Of a DNA stretch of 64,000 nt, positions 44,798 to 53,842 are shown in pieces. The stretch is from CBDIHH01 sp965279095 (GTDB lineage Bacteria; Pseudomonadota; Alphaproteobacteria; Caulobacterales; Caulobacteraceae). Position 1 is the first letter of the stretch. Each line of letters begins with the position of its first letter. The DNA lies in the NCBI GenBank assembly GCA_965279095.1, contig CBDIHH010000004.1, positions 1-64,000 on the forward strand, read 5' to 3'. A program made the translations under genes and the position numbers. The notes under the pieces are model-generated. The model worked only from the letters and a program-made list of their open reading frames with translations. It did not search any database and was not told where the DNA came from.

Positions 44798-47700
44798 CTA
44801 GGCTGGCGCGAGAGTCACCCGGCTGAGCCGGGCCTGGGGCTCCGACAGGCGCACCGCGAACGCCACCCGCCCCAGGGGCGCCGGGCTGCGCGCGGTCACG
44901 GATCCGCCTTCGATCTCCACCTCCGGAGAGCCGCCCCAGGGATAGACCACCGTGGCCTCGGCGATGGAGACCCCCGGCGGCAGCGCCATGTCCAGGCGCA
45001 GGGCAGCGCAGGCGCCCCCGTCCGCCGCCAGCACGAAGCCGGCGCCGCCGGGGGCCTCCAGGGTGACGTCCAGGGGGCCGCGCGTCGCCCGGTGCAGGGT
45101 CTGCAGGTGGGCCAGGACATTGGCCCCGGCGACCGAGACCGTCAGCCTCGGCGGCTGCGCCAGGGCCTCGCGGCCAAAGGTCTGCAGGTTCTTGGCGGCG
45201 AGGAAGGCGGCCGTCTGGGCGGCGGGCGCCGCAGCGGCCATGTCCTCGTCGAGGGCCAGGGCCTCGCCGCCGGCGTAGGGGATGAAGACGCCCAGGGGAT
45301 CGGGGCGATCGGGTCCGTCGTATTCCAGGCGGGCCTGCGGGCCCGGGCGCAGGGCCTGCGGCCAGCGCGCCGAGATCAGCGCCGAGGTGTTGAAGCCCCG
45401 CAGGAAGCCATAGGACAGGCCCGGGATGGACTGGCCCATGTCATCGTCGAAGGCGAACCGCACCGCCGTGTCCAGCGGGATACGCGGATCGGTCCCGCCG
45501 AAGGGCTCGAAGCCGCGCATGCCCATCGGGCCGTGCGGCTCGTAGAGGGCCAGCCATTCGGCGTAGGACAGGGCGCCTTCATAGGCGACCTCGTTCATCT
45601 GCACCGTGGCCGAGGCGAAGAAGAGCGCGTCCCTCGCCATCAGCGGGGCGGCGGCGGCCAGCACCGCCTCGACGGTGTCGCGCGGCGCCTCGAACAGGGA
45701 CGGCAGGGTCATGACCAGGGCGTCAAAGCCGCCGTCAGGCCCGCTTCCCGGAGCGTGGGCGACCAGGGGCTTGGGCAGCAACATCGAGGTGAGGTCGAGG
45801 GACTCCTGCCAGGGGCCCGTGGGCGCTCCGGCGACGAAATCCGCCATGCCCGCATAGACCACCTCATAGCCCATGTGGACCAGGATGGCGGCGAGGTATT
45901 CGGGTCCGGCGGCCAGCACCAGGACGCGGGGCGGCGGGGCGGAGGGCCGCACGGGCATCAGGTCGTGGATCGCCATGCCCAGGGACGCCCGCTCCCACAC
46001 CCAGCGCTTGCGCTCGCGGAAGCTCATCACGTCGGGGCCGAAATAGGCCACCGCCAGTCGGCTCCAGGCGGGGTCGTCCCAGTCGGCGCCGGACAGCAGG
46101 CGGTTGCCGATGCCCGGTCGCGGGCCGACCACGGCCGGGGCCTGGATCGCCCGCGCGACATTGGCGCGCATGGCCGTGTCGGCGGCGGCGGCCCAGGCCC
46201 GCGCCGCCTCGAGGGAGAAGCCGAAGCTCTCCGGGGTGGGCGAGGGGGCGGTGCAGATGGCGGCGATCTCCGGCGCCAGCCGCTCCCAGCCCTTGACCGG
46301 CGCGCCCGCCGTGAGGCTGGCGGCGACGCGGTCCAGCAGGGTGCGGTCCTGGGGGGTGAAGGGCTTGACCCGGCCCAGGCGGGCGTAGATCGGCGCCTCC
46401 AGGGGGTTGTGCTGGCCGGCGGGCAGGTCGTCGACCACATAGCCTTGGCGCAGCCGCGAGGAGAACGGGGTGACCGTCGGCGCCAGGGTGGATTCCACCA
46501 TGTTGGTGATCGCGGTGTGGATCGCATTGACGACGATGATCCGCCGCCGGGCCGCCGACGGCCGCTCGCGCTCCTGTTCGGCCGCCAGGGCGAACACCCG
46601 CTGGGCCCACCATTCCGCCTCCAGGCGATCGGCCTGCGGCGCCATGTCGGCCGAGGGGTTCTGCAGAATGATCAGGTCTGCGGCCGCCAGGGCCTGGTCC
46701 AGGGGCTGGCGGGCTTCCGCCCATCGCCCGGTGTCCAGGGCGGCCGGGGCGGGGGAGTGGTCCATGTCGGCGAGGACGAAGCGGGGCTCCCGCCCGGCCG
46801 CCTCGAGGAAGTCCCGCAGCCCGTCCAGCAGCCGCACGTCCGGGCCGAAGAAGAAGATCGTCTGGCGCGGGGGGAAGTTGAACAGCAGGTCGCACAGGTG
46901 CGGCAGGGCGTGTTCGGTATCGACGTTGATGCGCCCGAAGCTGCTGTCGTTGTAGGTGACCTCGGAGAACGCCGGGCCGCCCTGCGGCACGGCCGCCGCC
47001 ATCGCCGGCAGGTAGAGGTCGGGCTGATCCAGGCGGATCTCCTCGAAGGTCTCGTCCGGCGCGCCCCAGGCGCCGGCCTGGTGGCTGGCGACCGGGTCGT
47101 CGATGCTGGTGACGAAGAACTCGAAATCGTTCTGGGTGCGGTTGCCGCCGTGCAGGGCGGTGGCCTGGCGGGTGTGGCCGCAGTGATAGCCCGACAGGTC
47201 GGGGAAGGCGTGCTTCACCTCGCCGCGCAGCAGGCGCATGCGCCGGGCGACGTTGGAATCCGCATGCCAGCCCACCAGCATCCGCTCGTCGAAGCCCTCG
47301 ATGGCGGCGTAGTCGTCGCGGGTGAACAGCTGGAAGTCGCCCGGCGCCTCGAACAGGTTGTCGGCGATGCCCCAGACGATCTCGTTCAGGTGGAAACGGC
47401 GGCCGTGCCGGCGCATGGCGGCGATGGCGGCCTCGGGATCGGCGCGGTCCAGCCGCTCCCAGAACCCCTCCGGCGTCTCGAATCTCGGCAGGTGGTAGAA
47501 GCCGTCCTCCAGGGCGCCGATCACGGACGTCAGGGACGCCGTCTCGTCCTGGGCGCAGAAGATCATGTCGGTGTTGGTCGACAGCAGCCAGCGGTTGGCC
47601 GGATTGGCCCGCCGCGCCGCGATGTTGCGCGACTGCGGCTCCAGGGCCGCCAGGCGGGTGCGGCCGGCGAACTGGCGGTGGTAGCTCGGGCGCACCCGGA

Positions 47701-47914
47701 TGATCCGCAGCCGGGCCTTGCAGGCGTCGGTCAGGGTGTCGCCGATGGCCTCAGGGAAGGTCGGCAGCTCGTCGGGGGTGTTGTAGTCGACGAAGATAAT
47801 CTCGTCGTCGGCCCCGGTCAGGGCGGCGGCGATGCAGTTCAGGCTCAGCGCCGCCCGCTTGTGCAGATTGTAGCCGTGCGAGTCGTTGCGGCCGTAGAGC
47901 AGGATCGAGAGCAT
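44798..47914 (-). CDS. Giant multidomain glycosyltransferase/methyltransferase-like protein B
   Basis: This 1038-residue paralogue of the 36862-39993 protein has an N-terminus of MLSILLYGRNDSHGYNLHKR, matching protein A at about 51 of the first 62 positions. Shared features are DDEIIFVDYNTPDELPTFPEA, STNTDMIF (112-119), GDFQLFTRDD with EGFDERMLVGWHADSNVARRM, VVNAIHTAIT...TPFSSRLRQGYVVDD, WDDPAWSRLAVAYFG and the late Rossmann unit VLVLAAGPEYLAAILVHMGYEV. A beta-rich C-terminal tail follows. Similarity falls off strongly after the GT-A head, so the two copies are old and probably have different acceptors. It is divergent from asnB (140 bp between starts). Confidence 0.75.
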   Translation of the reverse strand: MLSILLYGRNDSHGYNLHKRAALSLNCIAAALTGADDEIIFVDYNTPDELPTFPEAIGDTLTDACKARLRIIRVRPSYHRQFAGRTRLAALEPQSRNIAARRANPANRWLLSTNTDMIFCAQDETASLTSVIGALEDGFYHLPRFETPEGFWERLDRADPEAAIAAMRRHGRRFHLNEIVWGIADNLFEAPGDFQLFTRDDYAAIEGFDERMLVGWHADSNVARRMRLLRGEVKHAFPDLSGYHCGHTRQATALHGGNRTQNDFEFFVTSIDDPVASHQAGAWGAPDETFEEIRLDQPDLYLPAMAAAVPQGGPAFSEVTYNDSSFGRINVDTEHALPHLCDLLFNFPPRQTIFFFGPDVRLLDGLRDFLEAAGREPRFVLADMDHSPAPAALDTGRWAEARQPLDQALAAADLIILQNPSADMAPQADRLEAEWWAQRVFALAAEQERERPSAARRRIIVVNAIHTAITNMVESTLAPTVTPFSSRLRQGYVVDDLPAGQHNPLEAPIYARLGRVKPFTPQDRTLLDRVAASLTAGAPVKGWERLAPEIAAICTAPSPTPESFGFSLEAARAWAAAADTAMRANVARAIQAPAVVGPRPGIGNRLLSGADWDDPAWSRLAVAYFGPDVMSFRERKRWVWERASLGMAIHDLMPVRPSAPPPRVLVLAAGPEYLAAILVHMGYEVVYAGMADFVAGAPTGPWQESLDLTSMLLPKPLVAHAPGSGPDGGFDALVMTLPSLFEAPRDTVEAVLAAAAPLMARDALFFASATVQMNEVAYEGALSYAEWLALYEPHGPMGMRGFEPFGGTDPRIPLDTAVRFAFDDDMGQSIPGLSYGFLRGFNTSALISARWPQALRPGPQARLEYDGPDRPDPLGVFIPYAGGEALALDEDMAAAAPAAQTAAFLAAKNLQTFGREALAQPPRLTVSVAGANVLAHLQTLHRATRGPLDVTLEAPGGAGFVLAADGGACAALRLDMALPPGVSIAEATVVYPWGGSPEVEIEGGSVTARSPAPLGRVAFAVRLSEPQARLSRVTLAPA

Positions 47915-48054
47915 GTAGACGCCTTGTCGCCAGGCAGGTCTGATAGCCGCCGGCAGGACCACCGTCGAGGGCGGCCGCCGATGGGGCGGCCCAGTTTGCG
48001 GTCGTGCCGGTCCCTCATCCGTGGCAATAGCCGGTTTTTTGGAGAACCTCGCCC

Positions 48055-49968
48055 ATGTGCGGCATCGCCGGGATCGTTCACCTGGACGGCCAGCCCATCG
48101 AACGGCTGGCCCAGAAGCTGGACCTGATGAACCGGCTGATCGCCCACCGCGGCCCCGACGACCACGCCAGCTGGATCGATCCGTCGCGCAGCGCGGGCTT
48201 CACCCACCGGCGCCTGAGCATCATCGATCTGTCCCCCGCCGGCCGCCAGCCGATGGTGGGCCAGGACGGCCGGGTGCTGACCTTCAATGGCGAGATCTAC
48301 AACTACATCGAGCTGCGCGAGGGCCTGCGGCCGGGCTGGTCCTTCGCCACCGGCACCGACAGCGAGGTCATCCTCGCCGCCCACGCGTCCTCGGGCGACG
48401 CCGCGGTCAGCGCCTTGCGGGGCATGTGGGCCTACACCCTGTGGGACCCGGCGGCCCGCCGGCTCTACGCCGCCCGCGACCGCTTCGGCATCAAGCCCTT
48501 CTACTACGCGGTGGTGGGCCGCACCCTCTACTGCGCCTCCGAGATCAAGGCCCTGCTGCCGTTCCTCCCCGATGTGCGCACCGACGGCGAGGCCCTGGCG
48601 GAATACGTGACCTTCCAGTTCACCCTCGGGGCCGAGACCCTGTTCGAGGGGGTCCGCCAGCTCCAGCCCGCCCATGAGCTGATCGTCGAGAAGGGCCAGG
48701 TGCGCGAGCGCCGCTATTGGGATGTCACCTACGCGCCGGACCACGGACATCCGCCCGCCTGGTACGAGGGGCGCGTCCGCGAGCTCGTCGAGGAGTCCCT
48801 CGCCCTGCACCTGCGCAGCGACGTGCCGGTGGGCGCCTATGTCTCCGGCGGCGTGGATTCCAGCCTGGTGGCGCTTTTGTCCTCGCGCCACGCCGAGGCC
48901 AACAACCTCTTCTTCCACGGCAAGTTCACCCAGTTCCCCGGCTATGATGAGAGCCGCTACGCCGAGGAGGTGGCGCGGCTGTCCGGCGGGACCCTCCACC
49001 AGATCGACATCACGGCGCAGGATTTCGCCGACAACATCGGCAAGGTCGCCTGGCACCTCGACCAGCCGGTGGCCGGCCCCGGGGCCTTCCCGCAGTACAT
49101 GGTCTCCCGGCTGGCGGCCCAGCACGTCAAGGTGGTCTTGGGCGGGCAGGGGGGCGACGAGCTGTTCGGCGGCTACGCCCGGGTGATGGTCGGCTATCTC
49201 GAGCAGTGCCTGAAGGCCTCGGTCGAGGGCACGCTGGACTCCGGGGTCCTGCGGCCCAGCTTCGCGGAGATCCTGCCGCGTCTGGATGTGCTGAAGGAGT
49301 ACAAGCCCCTCATCCAGACCCTGTTTTCGCAGGGGATGTTCGGCCCCCTGGACAGCCGCTACTTCCGCCTGATCAACCGCGCCGCCGACATGACCGACGA
49401 GGTCGATTGGGCGCAGCTGTCACAGGCGCGGGTGTTCGAGCGGTTCGCGCAGTCCTTCAACGGCCCCAACACCGGCGAGACCGCCTATCTCGACCGCATG
49501 ACCCATTTCGACTTCAAGCACCTGCTGCCGGCCTTGCTGCAGGTCGAGGACCGCATGAGCATGGCGCATGGGCTGGAGGCGCGCGTGCCCCTGCTGGACC
49601 ACCGGCTGGTGGAGTTCGCCGCCACCATTCCGCCGGAGGTGAAGTTCGCCGGGGGCAACCTCAAGCACATGCTCAAGCACACCTTCCGCGACGTCATCCC
49701 CGCCGACATCCTCGCCCGGCGCGACAAGATGGGCTTCCCCACCCCGCTCAACGAATGGCTGTCGGGCGAGCTGAAGGATTTCGTCGGCGACATCTTCGCC
49801 AGCCCCCGCGCCCGCCAGCGCGAGTTCCTCAACGCCGACGCCGTGCTGGGCAGTGTCTCCAGCGCCAAGGGATTCTCGCGCAAGGCCTGGGGCCTGCTGT
49901 CCCTGGAGATGTGGCACCAGCAGTTCCACGACGAGGCCGCCGCCCTGCGCAGGGAAGCGGCGGCCTAG
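48055..49968 (+). CDS. asnB: Asparagine synthase (glutamine-hydrolysing)
   Basis: This 637-residue enzyme has an N-terminal class II glutaminase with catalytic C2 (MCGIAGIV), RLSIIDLS and NGEIYNY motifs. The synthetase domain carries PP-loop SGGVDSS (264-270), GQGGDELFGGY and EARVPLLDH. It resembles AsnB1-type proteins that, when encoded in polysaccharide or exosortase clusters, often amidate sugar acids rather than making free asparagine. Its place next to giant protein B, divergently, suggests it amidates a uronic acid of the same glycan, though a plain biosynthetic role cannot be excluded. The start is fixed because Cys2 must follow the initiator Met. Confidence 0.9.
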   Translation: MCGIAGIVHLDGQPIERLAQKLDLMNRLIAHRGPDDHASWIDPSRSAGFTHRRLSIIDLSPAGRQPMVGQDGRVLTFNGEIYNYIELREGLRPGWSFATGTDSEVILAAHASSGDAAVSALRGMWAYTLWDPAARRLYAARDRFGIKPFYYAVVGRTLYCASEIKALLPFLPDVRTDGEALAEYVTFQFTLGAETLFEGVRQLQPAHELIVEKGQVRERRYWDVTYAPDHGHPPAWYEGRVRELVEESLALHLRSDVPVGAYVSGGVDSSLVALLSSRHAEANNLFFHGKFTQFPGYDESRYAEEVARLSGGTLHQIDITAQDFADNIGKVAWHLDQPVAGPGAFPQYMVSRLAAQHVKVVLGGQGGDELFGGYARVMVGYLEQCLKASVEGTLDSGVLRPSFAEILPRLDVLKEYKPLIQTLFSQGMFGPLDSRYFRLINRAADMTDEVDWAQLSQARVFERFAQSFNGPNTGETAYLDRMTHFDFKHLLPALLQVEDRMSMAHGLEARVPLLDHRLVEFAATIPPEVKFAGGNLKHMLKHTFRDVIPADILARRDKMGFPTPLNEWLSGELKDFVGDIFASPRARQREFLNADAVLGSVSSAKGFSRKAWGLLSLEMWHQQFHDEAAALRREAAA

Positions 49969-50516
49969 ACTGTGTTTGCCTTGCGTGGAGTGGCCTAACT
50001 TCACCCGATGTTTTTCCGTCGTTCGAGCGTGTGACCACATCCCCCCAAACGCCGTCATCCTGGGGCGCGCTGTTGCGCGCCCCAGGACTCAGCAGCGAAG
50101 ACCTGACCGTGCGGCGCGTTGAGCGTGGAGCCAGGATGACGGCGGAAGGGGTGGCGGCGTTCGGGAAGCGCCGTCGATCGCGTGGTGGAAGTGTGGTTCG
50201 GGTGGCGGCCGGGTCAAGGCGGGCCCGCAGGGCCCCCGCTGCGCGGCGCGCCGGAGGCGCGGCCTTGACGCGGTCGCCTGGTCCGAACCGATGCTCCGCC
50301 ATGCGAACGATGGCGGGGTGTGCGGTGGGGGGCGTGCGTCCCCCTTTTGTGGTCGTCCTGGGACGCCCTCCTGCGCGAACAGCACGCTCTGCCAGAACTG
50401 ACTTGATGACGGCGGAAGGGGGGTGCGGTTTCTTCACAGCCACCTGCGCCGGGTCAATCAGGTTGGGAAGGGCGTTTCAAACCCAAATCAGCCTGCTTTA
50501 GGCTAGGGTCGCCGCC
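49969..50516. other. Intergenic repeat cluster, no gene
   Basis: About 550 bp without a coding region. It holds a truncated family 1 palindrome (50053-50145, with GGGGCGCGCTGTTGCGCGCCCC hairpin in parts, CAGCAGCGAAGAC and GGATGACGGCG ends). It also has a copy of the long repeat seen at 58279-58534 (here 50154-50416), which contains the 57-bp hairpin described separately. Confidence 0.7.
50213..50269. repeat. 57-bp hairpin repeat GTCAAGG...CCTTGAC, copy B with inverted interior
   Basis: GTCAAGG (50213-50219) and CCTTGAC (50263-50269) bound a 43-bp interior. Its reverse complement, not its forward strand, matches the interior of copy C at 58345-58387 (about 40 of 43 positions). The flanks on both sides match copy C in the forward direction. 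The interior is thus flipped between copies. Confidence 0.8.
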
Positions 50517-50873
50517 TCAGGACAGGACCGCCGCCACGTCCTCGGACGACATCTCGCCGCGCGCCGCGGCGGCGATGCCCTGGCCCTCCTGCTGCATGAT
50601 CCGCAGGACCCGGTTGATGTATTCCTGGGTCGCCAGGCCCCGCTCGGCTGCGGCGGCCGGGGTCGGGCGATAGGCGTCGATGGCCTCGGGCGACAGGGCG
50701 CCCCCCGCCATCAGCACCCGCTCCAAGGTGTCGAGCCGCTCGCGGGTCACCGACAGCTCCTGGATCACCGCCATGGTGATGGCCAGGACGGTCTCGGTCT
50801 GGGGCTCCAGGAAATGGGGCCGTTTGCCCTTGGCCTTGTCGGCCGAATGGGCCAGCGCCAGGTCGATGCTCAT
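50517..50873 (-). CDS. Hypothetical protein coupled to a methyltransferase gene
   Basis: This soluble, mostly helical protein of 118 residues includes PHFLEPQTETVLAITMAVIQELSVTRERLDTLERVL (in parts; a likely coiled coil around residues 28-55) and LATQEYINRVLRIMQQEG. No family is recognised. Its ATG overlaps the stop of the upstream methyltransferase gene (ATGA at 50870-50873), so the two are co-translated and may be partners, for example as a small regulatory or structural subunit. The last codons are close to the intergenic repeats. Confidence 0.75.
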   Translation of the reverse strand: MSIDLALAHSADKAKGKRPHFLEPQTETVLAITMAVIQELSVTRERLDTLERVLMAGGALSPEAIDAYRPTPAAAAERGLATQEYINRVLRIMQQEGQGIAAAARGEMSSEDVAAVLS

Positions 50874-52108
50874 TTGCGGGCTCCAATGACGCGCCAAGCC
50901 GCCTTGCGGCCGAAGTCCTCCCGGGTGTCGTCCGCGGCGTCGGGGAACACGTCCCGGTCGACGACGCCGGTGACGCCGGCGTGGATGATCCCCTCGCGGG
51001 CGAAGCCGGCCTCGGCCAGGAACTGGTCGATGTCCAGCTCGTGCAGGGCGCTCCAGAAGGGCTCGTTGTTGTAGAAGGCGTCCCAGTCGCGCATGGCCTG
51101 CTCATAGAGGGGCATGCCCGCCGAATACTGCGGCTGCTCCACGTGGATGACCAGGCCGCCGGGCTTGAGGACGCGGTAGCTCTCCCGGAAGATCGCCTTC
51201 ATCGGCTCCAGGGCCAGTTCATGCAGGAACATGGTGGTCTGCACCCAGTCGAAGCTCTCGTCGGCGAAGCCCGAGAGGTCCGCGGCGTCGGCCTGGATGA
51301 AGCGGATGTTGTCGATCCCCAGGGACTTGGCCCGCGCCAGGCCGTAGCGGAGCATCGGCGCGCCGATGTCCACCGCCACCACCTCGGCGTCAGGATAACC
51401 CTGGGCGATGGGGCCGGCGCTGTGGCCCAGGGTGGATCCCAGGTCGAGGATGCGCTTGGGATGAAAATCCGGCTGATTGCGCTGGACCCAGGCAGCGACC
51501 GCCTTGCCGGCCCCGTCGGTGAATCGCCCCAGCTCGCCCCCGGTGGTGGCGAAGATGCCGTGGTCGTAGCTGGCCGCCACGCTGACGTCCCCGGGGAACA
51601 GTTCGGCGTAGTAGCTGCCGGGCATGCAGTGGTGGTCCACCGCCGCGATATAGTCGGGGACCGCCACCGACGGGTCCAGGCTCAGGCGCGCGTCGTCGCG
51701 GGTCAGGTCGTCGGCGATGGCCGCCAGGGTCTCGGCCTGGCGCAGGCTGGTGAAGCGGCCCGCCTCCTGGCGTTGCTCCATGGTGGTGCGGCGCAGGGCG
51801 GACCAGGCCTGGAAGTAGGGGTCTTCCACCAGAGCCTCGCGCACCTCGTGCCGGTTCTGCGGACCGCGGCCGTGCTCGGCCTGGAAGGCGGGCCCGGCGC
51901 GAAGCTCCCAGGCGTCCTTGACGAAGGGGGCCACCCGGGTCGCCAGGTGCTTGTTCATCTGAGCGAGGAAGTTGAGCCGGGCCACCTCGTTGTGGTCGGT
52001 CTTGGGGAAGACGGCGTGTCGCCCCACCTGGCGGTAGTCCGGCGGCCCGTCATAGGCCTGCTCCGGCCCCTCGTTGGGGAGGCGCCGATCGAGTTGCGTG
52101 CTGTCCAT
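50870..52108 (-). CDS. Class I SAM-dependent methyltransferase
   Basis: In this 412-residue protein the Methyltransf_11/25-like domain lies in the C-terminal half: motif I ILDLGSTLGHSAGPIA (near residue 236), VVAVDIGAPMLRYGLARAK, FIQADAADLSGFADESFDWVQT and VLKPGGLVIHVEQPQYS. Motif I has S-T where G-x-G is usual (LGSTLGH), as in some UbiE-like enzymes. The N-terminal 200 residues are helical and family-specific (RHAVFPKTDHNEVARLNFLAQMNKHLATRV, in parts). The substrate is unknown. It is translationally coupled to the small gene at 50517-50873 and lies 31 bases after the membrane protein gene at 52140-52820, so the three form an operon. Confidence 0.85.
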   Translation of the reverse strand: MDSTQLDRRLPNEGPEQAYDGPPDYRQVGRHAVFPKTDHNEVARLNFLAQMNKHLATRVAPFVKDAWELRAGPAFQAEHGRGPQNRHEVREALVEDPYFQAWSALRRTTMEQRQEAGRFTSLRQAETLAAIADDLTRDDARLSLDPSVAVPDYIAAVDHHCMPGSYYAELFPGDVSVAASYDHGIFATTGGELGRFTDGAGKAVAAWVQRNQPDFHPKRILDLGSTLGHSAGPIAQGYPDAEVVAVDIGAPMLRYGLARAKSLGIDNIRFIQADAADLSGFADESFDWVQTTMFLHELALEPMKAIFRESYRVLKPGGLVIHVEQPQYSAGMPLYEQAMRDWDAFYNNEPFWSALHELDIDQFLAEAGFAREGIIHAGVTGVVDRDVFPDAADDTREDFGRKAAWRVIGARK

Positions 52109-52139
52109 TGCGATTCTCCTTGATGGGGGAGGCGGCGCC

Positions 52140-52820
52140 TCAGAAGGGCTTCACCGAGCCGAGGAAGCAGATGCCGGCGATGGTCACCCAGTAGACGTAG
52201 GCCAGCATCCGGCCGTAGCCGAACTCCCGCTCCAGGGCCGCCTCCAGGGCGGGGTCGGGGCCGGCGTCGAGGATGCGGAAGCGCACCGTCCAGGCGCGCA
52301 TGATGAAGCGCAGCCCCAGGCCGATGCACAGGGTGAAGGCGTAGAGGGTCAGCTTGGCGGGATACCACATCGTCCCCTCGCCCACGGTCAGCGGTCCGTG
52401 GCCGAGCAGCGAACTGACGCCGACGAAGAACAGGACGGGGATCAGCACATAGCGCAGGGACTCGTCGATCTTTGTCAGGCGCAGGCCGAGGTCCGTCTGG
52501 CGGGCGATGAAGGCGCCCCACACCAGGCAGAACCAGGCCGCGTAGGCGATCCACATGCCTGTCAGCCAGGGCCCGCCGAGGGGCTGCAGCCCGTAGATGT
52601 GTCCGAGATGCAGCCCCAGGGGCAGCAGGGTGATGATCCCCGTGCGCGCCAGGATGTCGATGCGGTAGGCGGTCTCCATGTGCCGCCGGCGCTCGTCCAT
52701 GGACAGCGTGCGGTTCATCACATTGTAGGAGGTCTGGAAGACGCCCCACTCCCCGCCCAGCCAATAGACCATGGCGAGGATGTGGACCCAGCGAAGGATG
52801 TCGTTCTCGGCGAAGTGCAT
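52140..52820 (-). CDS. Multi-helix membrane protein, CopD/DUF2269-like
   Basis: This 226-residue integral membrane protein has about five to six helices. The first helix ILRWVHILAMVYWLGGEWGVFQT has the H in helix 1 that is typical of CopD/DUF2269-type proteins (LRWVHILA-x-x-x-W-G-G). Further helices include IDILARTGIITLLPLGLHLG, MWIAYAAWFCLVWGAFIA, YVLIPVLFFVGVSSLLG and VYWVTIAGICFLGSV. Conserved histidines near helix ends may bind heme or metal. It starts the three-gene operon with the methyltransferase and small protein. The function is unknown. Confidence 0.75.
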   Translation of the reverse strand: MHFAENDILRWVHILAMVYWLGGEWGVFQTSYNVMNRTLSMDERRRHMETAYRIDILARTGIITLLPLGLHLGHIYGLQPLGGPWLTGMWIAYAAWFCLVWGAFIARQTDLGLRLTKIDESLRYVLIPVLFFVGVSSLLGHGPLTVGEGTMWYPAKLTLYAFTLCIGLGLRFIMRAWTVRFRILDAGPDPALEAALEREFGYGRMLAYVYWVTIAGICFLGSVKPF

Positions 52821-52958
52821 GACGGCGCGTGTCCCCCCGTCATCGGACTAGATCACCGCGCGAAGTCGCGACTTGATCTTCGTCAAACCGGGGTGGCGGA
52901 CACAGCGTCGGCGAGGACGCCTGTCAGGCGCGTTCGCAGGGTCGTCGGCGGGGACAGC

Positions 52959-53381
52959 CTAGCGCGGCGGGGGGGCGGCCTTCAGCAGGTCGCGGATTTC
53001 CACCAGCAGGGCTTCGCTGGGGGTGGGCGCCGACGGGGCCGCCGGGGTGGCGGCCTCCTTGCGGCGGATGGTGTTGATGGCCTTGACCAGGAGGAACACC
53101 ACCCAGGCGAGGATGAAGAACTGGATGCAGGCGTTGAGAAAGGCGCCGTACTGCACCGCCACCAGCTCCACCTGGGAGGTGGCCGGGTTCTCGGGGCGCA
53201 ACACCCATTGCAGGTGCGAGAAGTCGACCCCCGACAGCAGCAGGCCGATCGGGGGCATCACCACCTGCTCGACCAGGCTGCCGACGATCTTGTTGAAGGC
53301 GGCGCCGATGATCACGCCCACCGCCAGGTCGATGACATTGCCGCGGGAGATGAACTCGCGGAACTCGCTCAGGACACTCAT
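52959..53381 (-). CDS. mscL: Large-conductance mechanosensitive channel
   Basis: This 140-residue protein has an N-terminal amphipathic helix (SVLSEFREFISRGNVIDLAVGVIIGAAF) leading into TM1 with the pore-lining G-x3-G-x3-G pattern. A periplasmic loop (FSHLQWVLRPENPATSQVELVAVQYG), TM2 (ACIQFFILAWVVFLLVKAINTI) and a cytoplasmic C-terminal helix (EALLVEIRDLLK) follow. MscL opens under extreme membrane tension to save cells from osmotic downshock. Length and order are normal for the family. It lies 21 bases downstream of the ihfB stop and may be read through from it. Confidence 0.97.
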   Translation of the reverse strand: MSVLSEFREFISRGNVIDLAVGVIIGAAFNKIVGSLVEQVVMPPIGLLLSGVDFSHLQWVLRPENPATSQVELVAVQYGAFLNACIQFFILAWVVFLLVKAINTIRRKEAATPAAPSAPTPSEALLVEIRDLLKAAPPPR

Positions 53382-53402
53382 GTCGCAGGCCTCCTCTGGC
53401 GC

Positions 53403-53693
53403 CTAGGCGTCGCCTGACAGGTTCAGCCGCTCGCGCAGCTCCTTGCCGCTCTTGAAGAAGGGCACGTGCTTGGCCTTCACCGCCACCGATTCGCCGGTGC
53501 GCGGATTGCGGCCGGCCCGGGCCGGACGCGAGCGCACGGAAAAGGCCCCGAAGCCGCGCAGCTCCACCCGGCCGCCGCCCTCCAGCGCCTCGCACATCTT
53601 GTCGAGAATGACGCCCACCACCCGCTCGACATCGCGCTGTGTCAGATGCGGATTTTCGCTCGCCAACCTGGCGATCAGTTCTGACTTGATCAT
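53403..53693 (-). CDS. ihfB: Integration host factor beta subunit
   Basis: This 96-residue HU/IHF DNA-bending protein has the signature GFGAFSVRSRPARAGRNPRTGE (in parts; beta arm with the conserved R-NP-x-T motif that intercalates into DNA). The rest, MIKSELIARLASENPHLTQRDVERVVGVIL, FFKSGKELRERLN, matches IhfB rather than HU. It pairs with IhfA elsewhere to bend DNA at promoters and, in Caulobacter, at cell-cycle genes. The start at 53693 has GGGGGG 4 bases upstream. The position just after rpsA is the classical alphaproteobacterial and enteric order. Confidence 0.95.
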   Translation of the reverse strand: MIKSELIARLASENPHLTQRDVERVVGVILDKMCEALEGGGRVELRGFGAFSVRSRPARAGRNPRTGESVAVKAKHVPFFKSGKELRERLNLSGDA

Positions 53694-53778
53694 CAAGCCC
53701 CCCTTATCCCGGCGCGGACCATGGTGGATTTGCGCAGGGGTTTCAAGCGCTTGGTCGGCTATCCGACGCAGGTGCGGC

Positions 53779-53813
53779 AAAAAGAACCCCGCCCGGCAAG
53801 CCGGACGGGGTTC
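53779..53813 (-). terminator. Intrinsic terminator of rpsA
   Basis: On the minus strand the hairpin GAACCCCGTCCGG/CCGGGCGGGGTTC (53784-53813) is followed by TTTTT (53783-53779). It is placed 30 bases past the rpsA stop, so rpsA is separated from ihfB transcription. Confidence 0.88.
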
Positions 53814-53842
53814 ATCTTCAGCAGAGGGTCAGCCGGCGGCGA

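Noticed and set aside
45092..48127. A 1,000-residue plus-strand frame opposite giant gene B
   Set aside because: Its composition (Arg, Gly, Gln, His rich, no hydrophobic pattern) is typical of an antisense shadow; giant B has a clear paralogue and conserved motifs.
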